DNA of 61,089 nucleotides from Sulfuricella sp. (lineage in GTDB: Bacteria; Pseudomonadota; Gammaproteobacteria; Burkholderiales; Sulfuricellaceae): the NCBI GenBank assembly GCA_028714955.1, contig JAQTLK010000007.1, positions 1-61,089 on the forward strand. Direction: 5' to 3'. The notes beneath the pieces were generated by a model. The model saw only the letters and a program-made list of their open reading frames with translations. It did not search any database and was not told the origin of the DNA. Within the stretch, counting starts at the first letter, position 1. Every line of letters starts with the position of its first letter. A program made the position numbers and the translations under genes. Shown here piece by piece: positions 25,520 through 34,594 of the stretch.

Positions 25520-26815
25520 ATGGCTAAGAAATTGCACGATACGCCGATGCTGGACCAGCTCGAGAGTGGCCCATGGCCCAGTTTTGTTACTGGCCTGAAG
25601 CGCGAAGCCGCGAAGAAGGACATCATGGTTGACCTGCTGGGTCAGCTGGAGACCTCCTACGAAACCAAAAAAGGGTACTGGAAAGGCGGCACGGTTGGCG
25701 TCTTTGGTTATGGTGGCGGCGTGATTCCGCGTTTCACCGAGCTCAAGGACGAAAACGAAAATCCATTGTTCCCGGACGCTGCGGAATTCCATACCCTGCG
25801 CATTCAGCCTCCCGCCGGCATGCACTACGATACCGCGACGCTGCGCAAGTTTGCCGATATCTGGGACAAATACGGTTCCGGCCTGATCGGCCTGCACGGC
25901 CAGTCCGGCGACATCATGATGCAAGGCTGCAGCACGGCTAACGTCCAGCCGGCCTGGGAAGAAATCAACGCCATGGGCTTCGACATGGGCGGCGCCGGCC
26001 CCGCGTTGCGCACCTCCATGTCCTGCGTCGGTGCCGCGCGTTGTGAAATGTCCTGCTACGACGAAGCGCGCGCGCTGCGCACCATCATCAATGCCAATAT
26101 TGATGACATGCACCGCCCTGCCCTGCCTTACAAGTTCAAGTTCAAGTTCTCCGGCTGCCCGAATGACTGCGTGAACTCCATTCAACGTTCTGATATGGCC
26201 ACCATCGGCACCTGGCGCGACAACATTCAGGTCAACGAGCAACTGGCCCGCGACTACCTGAAGGGCCACGGCATGGACAAGCTGGTCAATGACGTCATCA
26301 GCAAGTGTCCGACGCGCGCCATTACGTTGCGCAACAAGGCCGACGCCATTTCCGGCGACAGCATTTCCACCGTGGCAGTAGACGACCAGCACGTGATACA
26401 GATCGAAAACCACGACTGCGTGCGCTGCATGCACTGCCTGAACGTCATGCCCGGCGCGCTGCTTCCAGGCAAGGACAAGGGCGTGACTATCCTGGTTGGC
26501 GGCAAGAGCGTGCTGAAGATCGGCGCCACTATGGGTACGGTCGTGATCCCGTTCATGAAGCTGGAATCCGAAGAAGACTTCGAGAAGCTGAACGAACTGT
26601 CCCGCAACATCATCGACTTCTTTGCTGAAAACGCGCTTGAGCATGAGCGCACCGGCGAAATGATCGAGCGTATCGGCCTGGTGAATTTCCTTGAAGGTCT
26701 GGACCTCGATATTGACCCGAACATGGTGAATCATCCCCGTGCCAACCCGTACGTGCGCATGGACGGGTGGGACGAAGAAGTCGAGAAAGCGAACGAGCGC
26801 AAGGCCGCGGCCTGA
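25520..26815 (+). CDS. dsrA: Reverse dissimilatory sulfite reductase, alpha subunit
   Basis: 431 residues. The siroheme-[4Fe-4S] ligands are visible as C169-x5-C175 in SCVGAARC and C213-x3-C217 in SGCPNDC. A ferredoxin insert follows with Cys263, 300, 303 and 306 (CVRCMHC). With DsrB it forms the cytoplasmic alpha2beta2 enzyme that in sulfur oxidisers turns DsrC-bound persulfide into sulfite. ATG at 25520 has TTTGGAGA upstream; the frame is open further 5' but lacks support. First gene of dsrABEFHCMKLJOPNR. The oxidative direction is inferred from dsrEFH and dsrL. Confidence 0.98.
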   Translation: MAKKLHDTPMLDQLESGPWPSFVTGLKREAAKKDIMVDLLGQLETSYETKKGYWKGGTVGVFGYGGGVIPRFTELKDENENPLFPDAAEFHTLRIQPPAGMHYDTATLRKFADIWDKYGSGLIGLHGQSGDIMMQGCSTANVQPAWEEINAMGFDMGGAGPALRTSMSCVGAARCEMSCYDEARALRTIINANIDDMHRPALPYKFKFKFSGCPNDCVNSIQRSDMATIGTWRDNIQVNEQLARDYLKGHGMDKLVNDVISKCPTRAITLRNKADAISGDSISTVAVDDQHVIQIENHDCVRCMHCLNVMPGALLPGKDKGVTILVGGKSVLKIGATMGTVVIPFMKLESEEDFEKLNELSRNIIDFFAENALEHERTGEMIERIGLVNFLEGLDLDIDPNMVNHPRANPYVRMDGWDEEVEKANERKAAA

Positions 26816-26862
26816 TTACGGCGCTGTATTGGGTTATTTAGTTAATTTTTGGAGAAAAAATA

Positions 26863-27933
26863 ATGGCTGAATTGCGTGCACCAGATGAGTGCGGCGTACC
26901 GGATCCTATGCCTTTCATGCATCCTACATTGAGGGAAAACTACGGCAAGTGGGTTTTCCATTCCCATCCGAAGCCGGGTGTTCTGTATCACCGCGCTGAA
27001 AATGGCGCCGAAGTGTGGACTGTCAAGTTTGGTACCGCCCGTCAACTGGATGGCTATACCATTCGCTTGTTGTGTGACCTGGCGGACAAGCATGCCGACG
27101 GCCACATGCGCTTCACGGCACGAAGCAACGTGGAGTTCATGCTGACGGCAGAGAGCAAGATTGAACCGCTGATCAAGGATTTGAATAGCCATGGGTTCCC
27201 GGTGGGTGGCACGGCCAACTCCGTAACCATGATTTCGCATACCCAGGGATTCCTGCACTGCGATATTCCGGGTACCGATGCATCTGGCGTGGTCAAGGCG
27301 CTGATGGACGAGCTGCACGAAGAATTCATCAAGTGCGAAATGCCCAACCGCGTCAAGATTTCCACTTCCTGCTGCGAAATCAACTGCGGCGGTCAAGCTG
27401 ACATCGCCGTCATCATGCAGCACACCAAGCCGCCCAAGATCAATCATGATCTGGTTGCCAACGTGTGCGAGCGTCCTACCGTTGTTGCCCGTTGCCCGGT
27501 TGCGGCAATCCGCCCCGCCCTGGTTAATGGCAAGCCATCCCTGGAAGTGGACGAGAAAAAGTGTATTTGCTGCGGCGCATGCTTCCCGCCTTGCCCGCCG
27601 ATGGCGATCAACGATCCTGAACACTCCAAGATTGCGATCTGGGTGGGCGGCAAGAACTCCAATGCCCGTTCCAAGCCGACTTTCCACAAGCTGGTCGCGG
27701 CAGGCCTGCCGAACAACCTGCCGCGCTGGCCCGAAGTGGGTGCCGTGGTGAAAAAGATCCTGACCGTGTACAAGGCTGATGCGCAACCCTGGGAGCGCAT
27801 GGCTGACTGGATCGACCGCATTGGCTGGCCGCGCTTCTTCGAGAAAACGGGTCTGCCGTTCACCAAGTATCACATCGATGATTGGCGCGGTTCGCGTACC
27901 ACCCTGAATGCCTCGACTCACATCCGGTTCTAA
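26863..27933 (+). CDS. dsrB: Reverse dissimilatory sulfite reductase, beta subunit
   Basis: 356 residues. Cys170/171/175 (STSCCEINCG) and Cys202/211 lie in the siroheme/cluster region, and the ferredoxin domain shows C234-x2-C237-x2-C240-x3-C244 (CICCGACFPPCPP). It is the partner of DsrA and in characterised enzymes contributes the active siroheme site at the subunit interface. Ribosome site TTTTTGGAGAAAAAATA precedes the ATG. 47 bp follow dsrA; an 86-bp gap with a hairpin follows. Confidence 0.98.
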   Translation: MAELRAPDECGVPDPMPFMHPTLRENYGKWVFHSHPKPGVLYHRAENGAEVWTVKFGTARQLDGYTIRLLCDLADKHADGHMRFTARSNVEFMLTAESKIEPLIKDLNSHGFPVGGTANSVTMISHTQGFLHCDIPGTDASGVVKALMDELHEEFIKCEMPNRVKISTSCCEINCGGQADIAVIMQHTKPPKINHDLVANVCERPTVVARCPVAAIRPALVNGKPSLEVDEKKCICCGACFPPCPPMAINDPEHSKIAIWVGGKNSNARSKPTFHKLVAAGLPNNLPRWPEVGAVVKKILTVYKADAQPWERMADWIDRIGWPRFFEKTGLPFTKYHIDDWRGSRTTLNASTHIRF

Positions 27934-27944
27934 TTGGGCTTAAT

Positions 27945-27971
27945 CCTCGTTGCGGCCGGTTGGCCGCGAGG
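27945..27971 (+). promoter_or_regulatory. Intercistronic hairpin, dsrB-dsrE
   Basis: GCGGCC (27952-27957) pairs with GGCCGC over a GGTT loop, extended by CCTC/GAGG with a small bulge. No U-run follows, so it suits a 3' stabiliser or processing site for dsrAB mRNA more than a terminator. Confidence 0.55.
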
Positions 27972-28019
27972 AGGCTTATTTCTACTTAACTATAATTTAT
28001 TGATACAGGACATTCAGGG

Positions 28020-28379
28020 ATGAAATTCGGAATATTGGTAAATGAAGGTCCCTATACGCATCAGGCTTCAGATACGGCTTATCAGTTCTGCAAGGCCGCG
28101 CTTGAAAAGGGGCATGAAATCGATCGCGTATTCTTCTACCATGACGGCGTGAACAATGCGACCAAACTCACGGAGCCGCCACAGGACGACCGCAACATCG
28201 TTCAGCGCTGGAGCAAGCTGGCGGAAGAACATGGTGTGGACTTGGTGGTATGCGTGGCTGCCGCCCTGCGCCGCGGCATCGTGGACGACAACCTGGCTGC
28301 AGGATTCAGGATTTCCGGCTTGGGACAGCTGGTTGAATCCGGTATCCGCTCAGACCGTCTCGTGACCTTTGGCGACTAA
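28020..28379 (+). CDS. dsrE: Sulfur carrier/transferase subunit DsrE
   Basis: 119 residues, DsrE/TusD fold. The conserved persulfide-carrying cysteine is at position 78 in DLVVCVAAALRRG, the same number as in Allochromatium. DsrEFH is an alpha2beta2gamma2 hexamer that receives sulfur from TusA and hands it to DsrC. Presence of dsrEFH marks the oxidative type of Dsr pathway. Typical dsrEFH order, 13 bp before dsrF. Confidence 0.96.
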   Translation: MKFGILVNEGPYTHQASDTAYQFCKAALEKGHEIDRVFFYHDGVNNATKLTEPPQDDRNIVQRWSKLAEEHGVDLVVCVAAALRRGIVDDNLAAGFRISGLGQLVESGIRSDRLVTFGD

Positions 28380-28392
28380 GAGGGAGTGATTT

Positions 28393-28800
28393 ATGACTGA
28401 AAGTACGGGTGGAATCGATATGGAAGATGAAGCTTCCGGGACTATTAAAAAATTCGCCTTCATCAACCGCAAAGCGCCATATGGTACGGTTTACGCACTG
28501 GAAGCGCTTGAAGTGGTGCTGATCAGCGCGGCGTTCGATCAGGATGTGAGCCTGGTGTTTGCAGACGACGGCGTTTACCAGCTCAAGAAGGGCCAGGCCA
28601 CCAAGGCGGTGGGGATGAAGAACTTCTCCCCCACCTATCGTGCCCTGGAAGGCTATGACATCGAAAAACTGTATGTCGAGAAGGAGTCCATGGAAGCCCG
28701 CGGGCTGACTGCTGACGACCTGGTCGTCGATGTAGAAGTGCTGGGTGCGGCCGAATTGGCCGACTTGCTCGAAGAGCAAGACGTGGTTCTGAGTTTCTAG
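28393..28800 (+). CDS. dsrF: DsrEFH complex subunit DsrF
   Basis: 135 residues of DsrF/TusC type. After a 16-residue acidic N-terminal extension, KFAFINRKAPYGTVYALEALEVVLISAAF and SLVFADDGVYQL are the family landmarks. It has no cysteine, as expected for this structural subunit. Ribosome site AGGGAGTGATTT precedes the ATG; 7 bp to dsrH. Confidence 0.95.
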   Translation: MTESTGGIDMEDEASGTIKKFAFINRKAPYGTVYALEALEVVLISAAFDQDVSLVFADDGVYQLKKGQATKAVGMKNFSPTYRALEGYDIEKLYVEKESMEARGLTADDLVVDVEVLGAAELADLLEEQDVVLSF

Positions 28801-28807
28801 GAAGGGG

Positions 28808-29113
28808 ATGCAGATGTTGCACATCGTTAATAAATCACCGCTGGACAGGAGCACGCTCGACAGCGCCTTGCGCATGGCCAAGCCGGGCAGCACCATTCTT
28901 CTCATCGAAGATGGAATCTATGCCGTGACGAAGGGAAACAAAGCCGAGAGCGCAATCAGGGAGGCCATGAAAACCGTTTCCATCAGCGCCCTGTGGCCTG
29001 ATCTGGAAGCGCGCGGCATGCAGGATGCCGTCATAGACGGTGTAAAGCAGGTTGACTACAGCGGGTTCGTGGATCTGGTTGCGGATAGCAGTTCCGTGAT
29101 GTCCTGGTTGTAA
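28808..29113 (+). CDS. dsrH: DsrEFH complex subunit DsrH
   Basis: 101 residues of DsrH/TusB type: LHIVNKSPLDRSTL at the N-terminus and STILLIEDGIYAVTKG. In sulfur oxidisers such as Allochromatium a cysteine at position 20 is described as conserved; here position 20 is alanine (LDSALRMA), and the protein has no cysteine. An in-frame ATG two codons later (28814) has better ribosome spacing. Confidence 0.94.
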   Translation: MQMLHIVNKSPLDRSTLDSALRMAKPGSTILLIEDGIYAVTKGNKAESAIREAMKTVSISALWPDLEARGMQDAVIDGVKQVDYSGFVDLVADSSSVMSWL

Positions 29114-29146
29114 TCTTTTTTAGTTTTTTGATCCGAGGAGAAATAA

Positions 29147-29479
29147 ATGGGTTTCGAAATCAACGGCAAGACCTATGAAACAGATGAAGAAGGCTATCTG
29201 GTTAACCTGGCTGAATGGGATGAAGATGCAGCCAAGCACCTCGCCATTGAAGAAAAGGTCGAGATGACTCCTGCGCACTGGGAAGTGATCAACTTTCTGC
29301 GCGAGTATTATAACGACTACCAAATCGCGCCGGCTGTGCGCGTGCTGACCAAGGCGATCGGCAAGAAACTCGGGCCGGAAAAGGGCAACAGCAAGTACCT
29401 GTACGAACTGTTTCCTTATGGCCCAGCCAAGCAGGCTTGCAAGATCGCTGGCTTGCCGAAGCCGACCGGCTGCATCTAA
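29147..29479 (+). CDS. dsrC: DsrC, persulfide/trisulfide carrier protein
   Basis: 110 residues. Both C-terminal redox cysteines are present: Cys98 (QACKIAG) and the penultimate Cys109 (TGCI), spaced by 10 residues. DsrC presents sulfur to DsrAB and its disulfide or trisulfide form is handled by DsrK. N-terminus FEINGKTYETDEEGYL and TPAHWEVINFLREYY are family-typical. Strong site GAGGAGAAATAA precedes the ATG. Gap of about 120 bp to dsrM contains a perfect hairpin. Confidence 0.98.
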   Translation: MGFEINGKTYETDEEGYLVNLAEWDEDAAKHLAIEEKVEMTPAHWEVINFLREYYNDYQIAPAVRVLTKAIGKKLGPEKGNSKYLYELFPYGPAKQACKIAGLPKPTGCI

Positions 29480-29553
29480 GTTATTGAAATTAAGGCAAAT
29501 GGAGTATTGTGGCCGCATCCAGGCCGCGATGCTCCAGGCCTCCCAGAACAATT

Positions 29554-29575
29554 GCGGCAAGCATTTGCTTGCCGC
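29554..29575 (+). promoter_or_regulatory. Intercistronic hairpin, dsrC-dsrM
   Basis: GCGGCAAGC and GCTTGCCGC form a perfect 9-bp stem with an ATTT loop, 75 bp after dsrC and 27 bp before the dsrM start region. No U-run follows. It may stabilise the 3' end of dsrC message, whose product is needed in excess over the membrane complex. Confidence 0.55.
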
Positions 29576-29601
29576 CTGAATGCTATTCCCAGGGGATGTA
29601 C

Positions 29602-30354
29602 ATGTCGTTCCTGACCGTACTGTTTGCGTGCATGTTTTACGCCGCCACTGCATTGCTGGTGATCGGGTTGTTTTTCAAAATCCGCAGTTATGCCCGTACG
29701 CCTGCACCTTTGAAGATTCCGACCACTCCCGCCCCGATAACGAAGACGGGCGTGGTATTGCGCATGACGCGCGAAGTGACGATGTTTGAAAGTCTCTTCA
29801 AGTCCAACAAATGGATTTGGCTGTTTGGGTACCTGTTTCATGCCGCCCTGCTGCTGGTGATATTGCGTCATTTGCGCTATTTCACCGAGCCGGTCTGGTT
29901 CTGGGTGGATATTGTCCAGCCTTTTGGCATTTACGCCGGTTTTGCCATGGTGGCGGGGTTGGGTGGACTGTGGGCGCGCCGCTTCCTGGTGGACCGCGTA
30001 CGCTATATCTCCACGCCGTCAGATCATCTTATTCTTGCATTGCTGGTCGCGATTGGCATTACGGGCCTGGGCATGAAGTTTGTCGCGCATACCGACATCA
30101 TCGCCGTGAAGGAATTCATGCTCGGCCTGATGCTGTTCGATTTGAAACCGCTCCCGGCTGATCCGGTGCTCCTGGTACATCTCACGCTCGTGGCATTGCT
30201 GATGACCATTTTCCCCATCAGCAAGCTGCTGCACGCCCCAGGCGTTTTCTTCAGCCCGACGCGCAATCAGACGGATGATTCGCGTGACCGCCGCCATTTG
30301 TCGGCATGGGCGGCAAAGCTGGAATCTGGTGCGGAATCCAGGTCTGAAGCGTAA
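29602..30354 (+). CDS. dsrM: DsrM, membrane cytochrome b-type subunit of DsrMKJOP
   Basis: About 250 residues with five to six hydrophobic helices, in the NarI-like family; His in LFGYLFHAALLLVILRHLRYF are candidate haem b ligands. It passes electrons between DsrK and the quinone pool in the inner membrane. The ATG at 29602 has AGGGGATGTAC before it; ATG at 29596 is two codons earlier and equally possible. The frame is open to 29509 without support. Six-codon uncertainty only. Confidence 0.93.
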   Translation: MSFLTVLFACMFYAATALLVIGLFFKIRSYARTPAPLKIPTTPAPITKTGVVLRMTREVTMFESLFKSNKWIWLFGYLFHAALLLVILRHLRYFTEPVWFWVDIVQPFGIYAGFAMVAGLGGLWARRFLVDRVRYISTPSDHLILALLVAIGITGLGMKFVAHTDIIAVKEFMLGLMLFDLKPLPADPVLLVHLTLVALLMTIFPISKLLHAPGVFFSPTRNQTDDSRDRRHLSAWAAKLESGAESRSEA

Positions 30355-30420
30355 TTTGTTTTCAGTCATCCGACCTTATAAAGAAACAGGCGTCAACTTT
30401 ACAAGCAAGCAGGAGGAATA

Positions 30421-31986
30421 GTGGCAGCTCCAACATTTGAGGTTCCCAAACTCACGGGCAATATTGACATTCCGGCGATCAGGCCGGGCGCGACAGCGCA
30501 TGTCAAATCATTCCCCGCTGCCGCGCCGATACAGGAAGCACTTGGGTTCCCCGGTCAACTGGTTGAGGATTGGCACGACAAGGCGATCGCCAAGATGGGC
30601 GATTTGCTGGATAGGTATCGCTCGCTGCGGGTTTTCATGGATGCATGCGTGCATTGCGGCGCCTGTACTGACAAGTGTCATTATTTTATTGGCACCGCCG
30701 ACCCGAAGAACATGCCGGTTGCGCGGCAGGAGTTAATGCGCAGCGTCTACCGCCGCCATTTCACCTTTGCCGGAAAATATTTCCCATCGCTGGTCGGCGC
30801 AAAGGACCTGACGGAGGAAACGCTCCAGGACTGGTACACATACTATTATCAATGTTCTCAATGCCGCCGCTGCTCGGTGTATTGCCCCTATGGAATTGAT
30901 ACCGCGGAAGTCACGATGGCCGGGCGCGAAATTCTGGACACGGTCGGTATCGGTCAAAAATATACCAACGAAATCCTGAGCAAGCTGCACCGCATCGGAA
31001 ACAACCTGGGACTGCCGGGGCCGGCGCTGGCAGACACCCTGGAGGGACTGGAAGAAGATATTCTCGACGCCACCGGGGTGCCGGTGAAGCTGCCCCTCGA
31101 CGCGGAAGATGCCGAAATCATGCTGGTCACGCCATCGGCTGACTTCTTCTCCGAGCCTCATGTAGAAAGCCTGATCGGCTACGCCAAGGTCTTCCATGCC
31201 GCCGGGGTTAAATGGACGCTGAGCACAAAAGCATCCGAAGCAGGCAACTTTGGCATGTTTATCGGCAGCTATGAAAACATGCGCCGCGCGGCCATGCGCA
31301 TTCGCGATGCCGCGCTGGATTTGGGCGTCAAACGCATCGTGGTGGGGGAGTGCGGTCACGCCTGGCGTGTTGCGTACAGTTTCTGGAACACCCTGACGGG
31401 CGTGGGGCACGGCGGCACGGATCCATTTTCGCAGCAACTGCAAAAACAGCTGGACCCGAACTACCCGGCACCGCAACACATCTGCGAATACACCTATGAC
31501 CTGATTCAGCACGGCAAGCTCAGGTTTGACAAGTCGCTCAACGACCATCGCGTGGTGACATTTCACGATTCCTGCAATGTGGCGCGCGGTTCGCGCATGG
31601 GCAACATGCCGGGCGGCCAGTTTGTCATCCCGCGCGAAGTGATCAAGGCGGTCGTCAACAATTTCCACGACATGGCCGAGGAAACCATAGGCGAGGGAAC
31701 TTATTGTTGCGGAGGCGGTGGCGGCCTGCTCAGCGACGACCTGATGGAAGTTCGTGTCAAGGGCGCGCTGCCGCGGATGGAAGCCTTCAACAATGTGGTA
31801 CAGGACAAGCAGGTCAACTTCCTGGCGCTGATCTGTGCGATCTGCAAGGCGCAGTTTACCAAGGTGATACCGTATTACGGTTTTGATATGAGCATGGTCG
31901 GTGGCGTGCACCAACTTGTTTCAACTGCCATCCTGCTCGACGTACCGGAAGAATCAGCAGAAGAATCTGAAGCATCAGACGATTAG
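30421..31986 (+). CDS. dsrK: DsrK, cytoplasmic HdrD-like iron-sulfur subunit
   Basis: 521 residues. Two [4Fe-4S] sites, C76-x2-C79-x2-C82-x3-C86 and C145-x2-C148-x2-C151-x3-C155, are followed by CCG-type cysteine-rich domains (GECGHAW, HDSCN, TYCCGGGGGLL, LICAICKAQF) that bind the non-cubane/catalytic cluster in heterodisulfide-reductase-like proteins. It oxidises or reduces the DsrC cysteine pair. The start is GTG with a strong AGGAGGAATA. Lies on the cytoplasmic face of DsrMKJOP. Confidence 0.97.
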   Translation: MAAPTFEVPKLTGNIDIPAIRPGATAHVKSFPAAAPIQEALGFPGQLVEDWHDKAIAKMGDLLDRYRSLRVFMDACVHCGACTDKCHYFIGTADPKNMPVARQELMRSVYRRHFTFAGKYFPSLVGAKDLTEETLQDWYTYYYQCSQCRRCSVYCPYGIDTAEVTMAGREILDTVGIGQKYTNEILSKLHRIGNNLGLPGPALADTLEGLEEDILDATGVPVKLPLDAEDAEIMLVTPSADFFSEPHVESLIGYAKVFHAAGVKWTLSTKASEAGNFGMFIGSYENMRRAAMRIRDAALDLGVKRIVVGECGHAWRVAYSFWNTLTGVGHGGTDPFSQQLQKQLDPNYPAPQHICEYTYDLIQHGKLRFDKSLNDHRVVTFHDSCNVARGSRMGNMPGGQFVIPREVIKAVVNNFHDMAEETIGEGTYCCGGGGGLLSDDLMEVRVKGALPRMEAFNNVVQDKQVNFLALICAICKAQFTKVIPYYGFDMSMVGGVHQLVSTAILLDVPEESAEESEASDD

Positions 31987-32056
31987 CATTAGTAACCAAA
32001 GGGCCAGCGTTCACAAACGCTTGTGACACGAATTTGTAGACAGGAGATTGCTTAAC

Positions 32057-34054
32057 ATGTCAGCCTCATCCGAAGAAATGAACCAGAAATTAACCTTCCG
32101 CCGCTATAAAGACGGCGATGCCAAGATTCGCAGCTGGCAGGACAAGATTTTCCAGTCCAGCTGGACGCACAAGTGCCCTGAATATGTGCTGTCAACTCCG
32201 CCATGCCAGGGGAGCTGCCCTGCCGGCGAGGATATCCGCGGCTATCTCGACATCGTGCGCGGAGTGGAGAAGCCTCCCAAGGACAGCAACTGGCAAACCT
32301 ATGCCTTCCAGCGCCTCACCCAGGCCAACCCCTTCCCGTCCGTAATGGGCCGCGTTTGCCCCGCCCCTTGCGAGAGCGGCTGCAACCGCAATCAGGTGGA
32401 TGATTTCGTCGGCATCAACTCCGTCGAGCATTTTATTGGTGATTACGGCATTGCCAACAAGTTGACGCTTTCTCAACCGGGCGCCAGCACCGGGAAGAAA
32501 GTCGCGCTCATCGGCGGTGGCCCCGCAAGCCTGTCTGCCGCTTACCAGCTGCGCCTGAAAGGCCATGCCTGCACGATTTTCGACGACCATGCAAAGCTGG
32601 GCGGCATGATGCGCTACGGTATTCCCGGCTTCCGTACCCCGCGCGATGTGCTCGACGCTGAAATCCAGCGCATTCTAGACCTGGGCGTGGAAGCGAAACT
32701 CAACACCCGCATAGGCGTTGATGTCACCCTTGCGCAACTGGAACAGGAATACGACGCCATTTTCCTCGGCATGGGCGCCCAGTCCGGCCGCATGTTGCCC
32801 GTGCCGGGATTCGATGCCGCCAACTGCGTGAACGCCATGGCTTTCCTGCGGGCATTCAACGACGGGCGATTGCAGCACGTCGGCAAGCGCGTCGTGGTAA
32901 TCGGCGGCGGCGACACCTCGATCGACGTGGCTACCGTAGCGCGCCGCCTCGGAAATATTACCGTCGCTACCGAGAAGGACCGCCCCGAGCATATCATCGC
33001 CGGACAGGTCGCCCATGATGTCGCGGCTGTTTCCGCCCGCGAAGGCGCTGAAGTCGTGCTGGTTTCCCGCGCCACCATCGACAAGATGAATGCAAACAAG
33101 CATGAGGTCGAACAGGCCCTGGCAGAGGGCATAGAGATCGTCGGCGGCGTTACGCCGATCTCCGTAATCAAGGGCGCGGATGGCCGCGCTAGCGCGTTGC
33201 GTGTTGCTGAATTCGAAGTGGTGAAGGGTGAAACGATCATCAAGGCCGGCACGGAAAAGGATATTCCCGCCGACCTGATCGTCTCGGCAATCGGACAGGC
33301 GGTCGACTTCACCGGTTTTGACGGCTTCGATAACGGCAAGGGGCTGATTGCCGCCAACAAGAACTACGAAGTGCCAAACAAGAAGGGCTATTTCGTCGGG
33401 GGTGACGTGATACGCCCACACCTGCTGACCACGGCCATCGGCCACGGCTCCATTGCCGCCGAGAGCATCGATGTGTACCTGAAGGGCGAAGAGCAGGACA
33501 AGCGCCCCAAGATCGACGTTCATCATTGGGACCTGGTGCGCAAGCTGATCGAAACCGAGCATGCTCCCGCCGAATTCAAACACGCAAGCAAGGAAGAAAT
33601 CGCCAAGGCGGAGGGTTACGCCAAGGACATCGACCTGGGTGTGCGCGGCACATCGAGCGCCAAGTTCGCTGTGCACAATTTCGAGGACCGTTCCGATAAA
33701 TATATTATCCCCTCCAACGAGCTGTTCCTGGGCCACTTCACCTATGTGCCGCGTAATGTACGGGAAACCATCACGCTGAATGCCGAGCAGGCGCTGGGCC
33801 ACTTTGAAGAGCGTTTGAAGCGGCTTGACGACCAACAGGTCGTTGCGGAAGCCAAGCGCTGCATGAGTTGCGGCCTGTGCTTCGAATGCGACAACTGCGT
33901 GGTGTACTGCCCGCAAGGCGCCGTGTTCAAGGTCAAGCGCACCGACTCCACGACAGGTCGTTATGTTGATACCGACTACAGCAAGTGCATCGGCTGCCAT
34001 ATTTGCGCCGATGTGTGTCCAACCGGCTATATCAAAATGGGTATGGGTGATTAA
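32057..34054 (+). CDS. dsrL: DsrL, iron-sulfur flavoprotein NAD(P)H oxidoreductase
   Basis: 665 residues, glutamate-synthase small-subunit-like. N-terminal cysteine cluster (CQGSCPAG ... CPAPCESGC), FAD motif IGGGPASLSAAYQL near 155, NAD(P) motif VIGGGDTSIDVATVA near 285, and a C-terminal two-cluster ferredoxin (CMSCGLCFECDNC and CIGCHICADVCPTG). DsrL is the physiological electron acceptor of rDsrAB in sulfur oxidisers. The ATG at 32057 has CAGGAGATT upstream. Overlapping small hairpins occur in the dsrK-dsrL gap (32006-32025). Confidence 0.96.
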   Translation: MSASSEEMNQKLTFRRYKDGDAKIRSWQDKIFQSSWTHKCPEYVLSTPPCQGSCPAGEDIRGYLDIVRGVEKPPKDSNWQTYAFQRLTQANPFPSVMGRVCPAPCESGCNRNQVDDFVGINSVEHFIGDYGIANKLTLSQPGASTGKKVALIGGGPASLSAAYQLRLKGHACTIFDDHAKLGGMMRYGIPGFRTPRDVLDAEIQRILDLGVEAKLNTRIGVDVTLAQLEQEYDAIFLGMGAQSGRMLPVPGFDAANCVNAMAFLRAFNDGRLQHVGKRVVVIGGGDTSIDVATVARRLGNITVATEKDRPEHIIAGQVAHDVAAVSAREGAEVVLVSRATIDKMNANKHEVEQALAEGIEIVGGVTPISVIKGADGRASALRVAEFEVVKGETIIKAGTEKDIPADLIVSAIGQAVDFTGFDGFDNGKGLIAANKNYEVPNKKGYFVGGDVIRPHLLTTAIGHGSIAAESIDVYLKGEEQDKRPKIDVHHWDLVRKLIETEHAPAEFKHASKEEIAKAEGYAKDIDLGVRGTSSAKFAVHNFEDRSDKYIIPSNELFLGHFTYVPRNVRETITLNAEQALGHFEERLKRLDDQQVVAEAKRCMSCGLCFECDNCVVYCPQGAVFKVKRTDSTTGRYVDTDYSKCIGCHICADVCPTGYIKMGMGD

Positions 34055-34057
34055 AGC

Positions 34058-34594
34058 ATGGTCAGCCTGGCAAAATTGCGCGATATGCTGACCTGGCAGC
34101 GGGGCGCCGCAATCGCGGCCCTGCTGATGGCGAGCGTTGCGGCAGTGGCATCGGCGGATGCCCACGAAGAATCATCCAGTGGTCGCGTGCCGGTGCCTGT
34201 CCACCCTGAAGGCAAGGGCGACAAATGCGTGAGAGATACTGCCTACATGCGGCGCCATCACATGGAGCTGCTCAAGCATCATCGCGACGAAACCGTGCAC
34301 AAAGGCATACGCACCACGGAGTTCAGTCTCAAGAACTGCGTTGCGTGCCATGCAAGCAAGGATACCAACAGCGTGCTTGGCAAGAATGGCTTCTGCCAGA
34401 GCTGCCATAGTTATGCCGCGGTAACACTGGACTGCTTCGAGTGCCATGCCAGCAAGCCCAAGGCCGCCACGCCATTTCACTCCGCCCTGAATCAGGACGG
34501 AAGAGCTGGAGACGGCGGCCTGGCAAGCGGCGAGCGCCAGGAATCGCAAACAACCCCCGTTGAACAGATCACCACAAGTGGGGCAAGTAAATGA
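34058..34594 (+). CDS. dsrJ: DsrJ, periplasmic triheme cytochrome c
   Basis: 178 residues. One N-terminal signal anchor (about 15-35) and three CxxCH haem sites at residues 94-98 (CVACH), 113-117 (CQSCH) and 126-130 (CFECH). Cys57 in DKCVRD and the following RRHHMELLKHH region match the unusual ligand set described for DsrJ, where one haem may have Cys/His ligation. A Gln/Thr-rich C-terminal tail (150-178) looks disordered. Its last codons overlap the dsrO start (ATGA). Confidence 0.95.
   Translation: MVSLAKLRDMLTWQRGAAIAALLMASVAAVASADAHEESSSGRVPVPVHPEGKGDKCVRDTAYMRRHHMELLKHHRDETVHKGIRTTEFSLKNCVACHASKDTNSVLGKNGFCQSCHSYAAVTLDCFECHASKPKAATPFHSALNQDGRAGDGGLASGERQESQTTPVEQITTSGASK

Noticed and set aside
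25502-26734. Long minus-strand frame opposite dsrA
   Set aside because: Shadow of dsrA; no family features.
32675-34165. 496-codon minus-strand frame opposite dsrL
   Set aside because: Shadow frame; dsrL motifs on the plus strand are complete.
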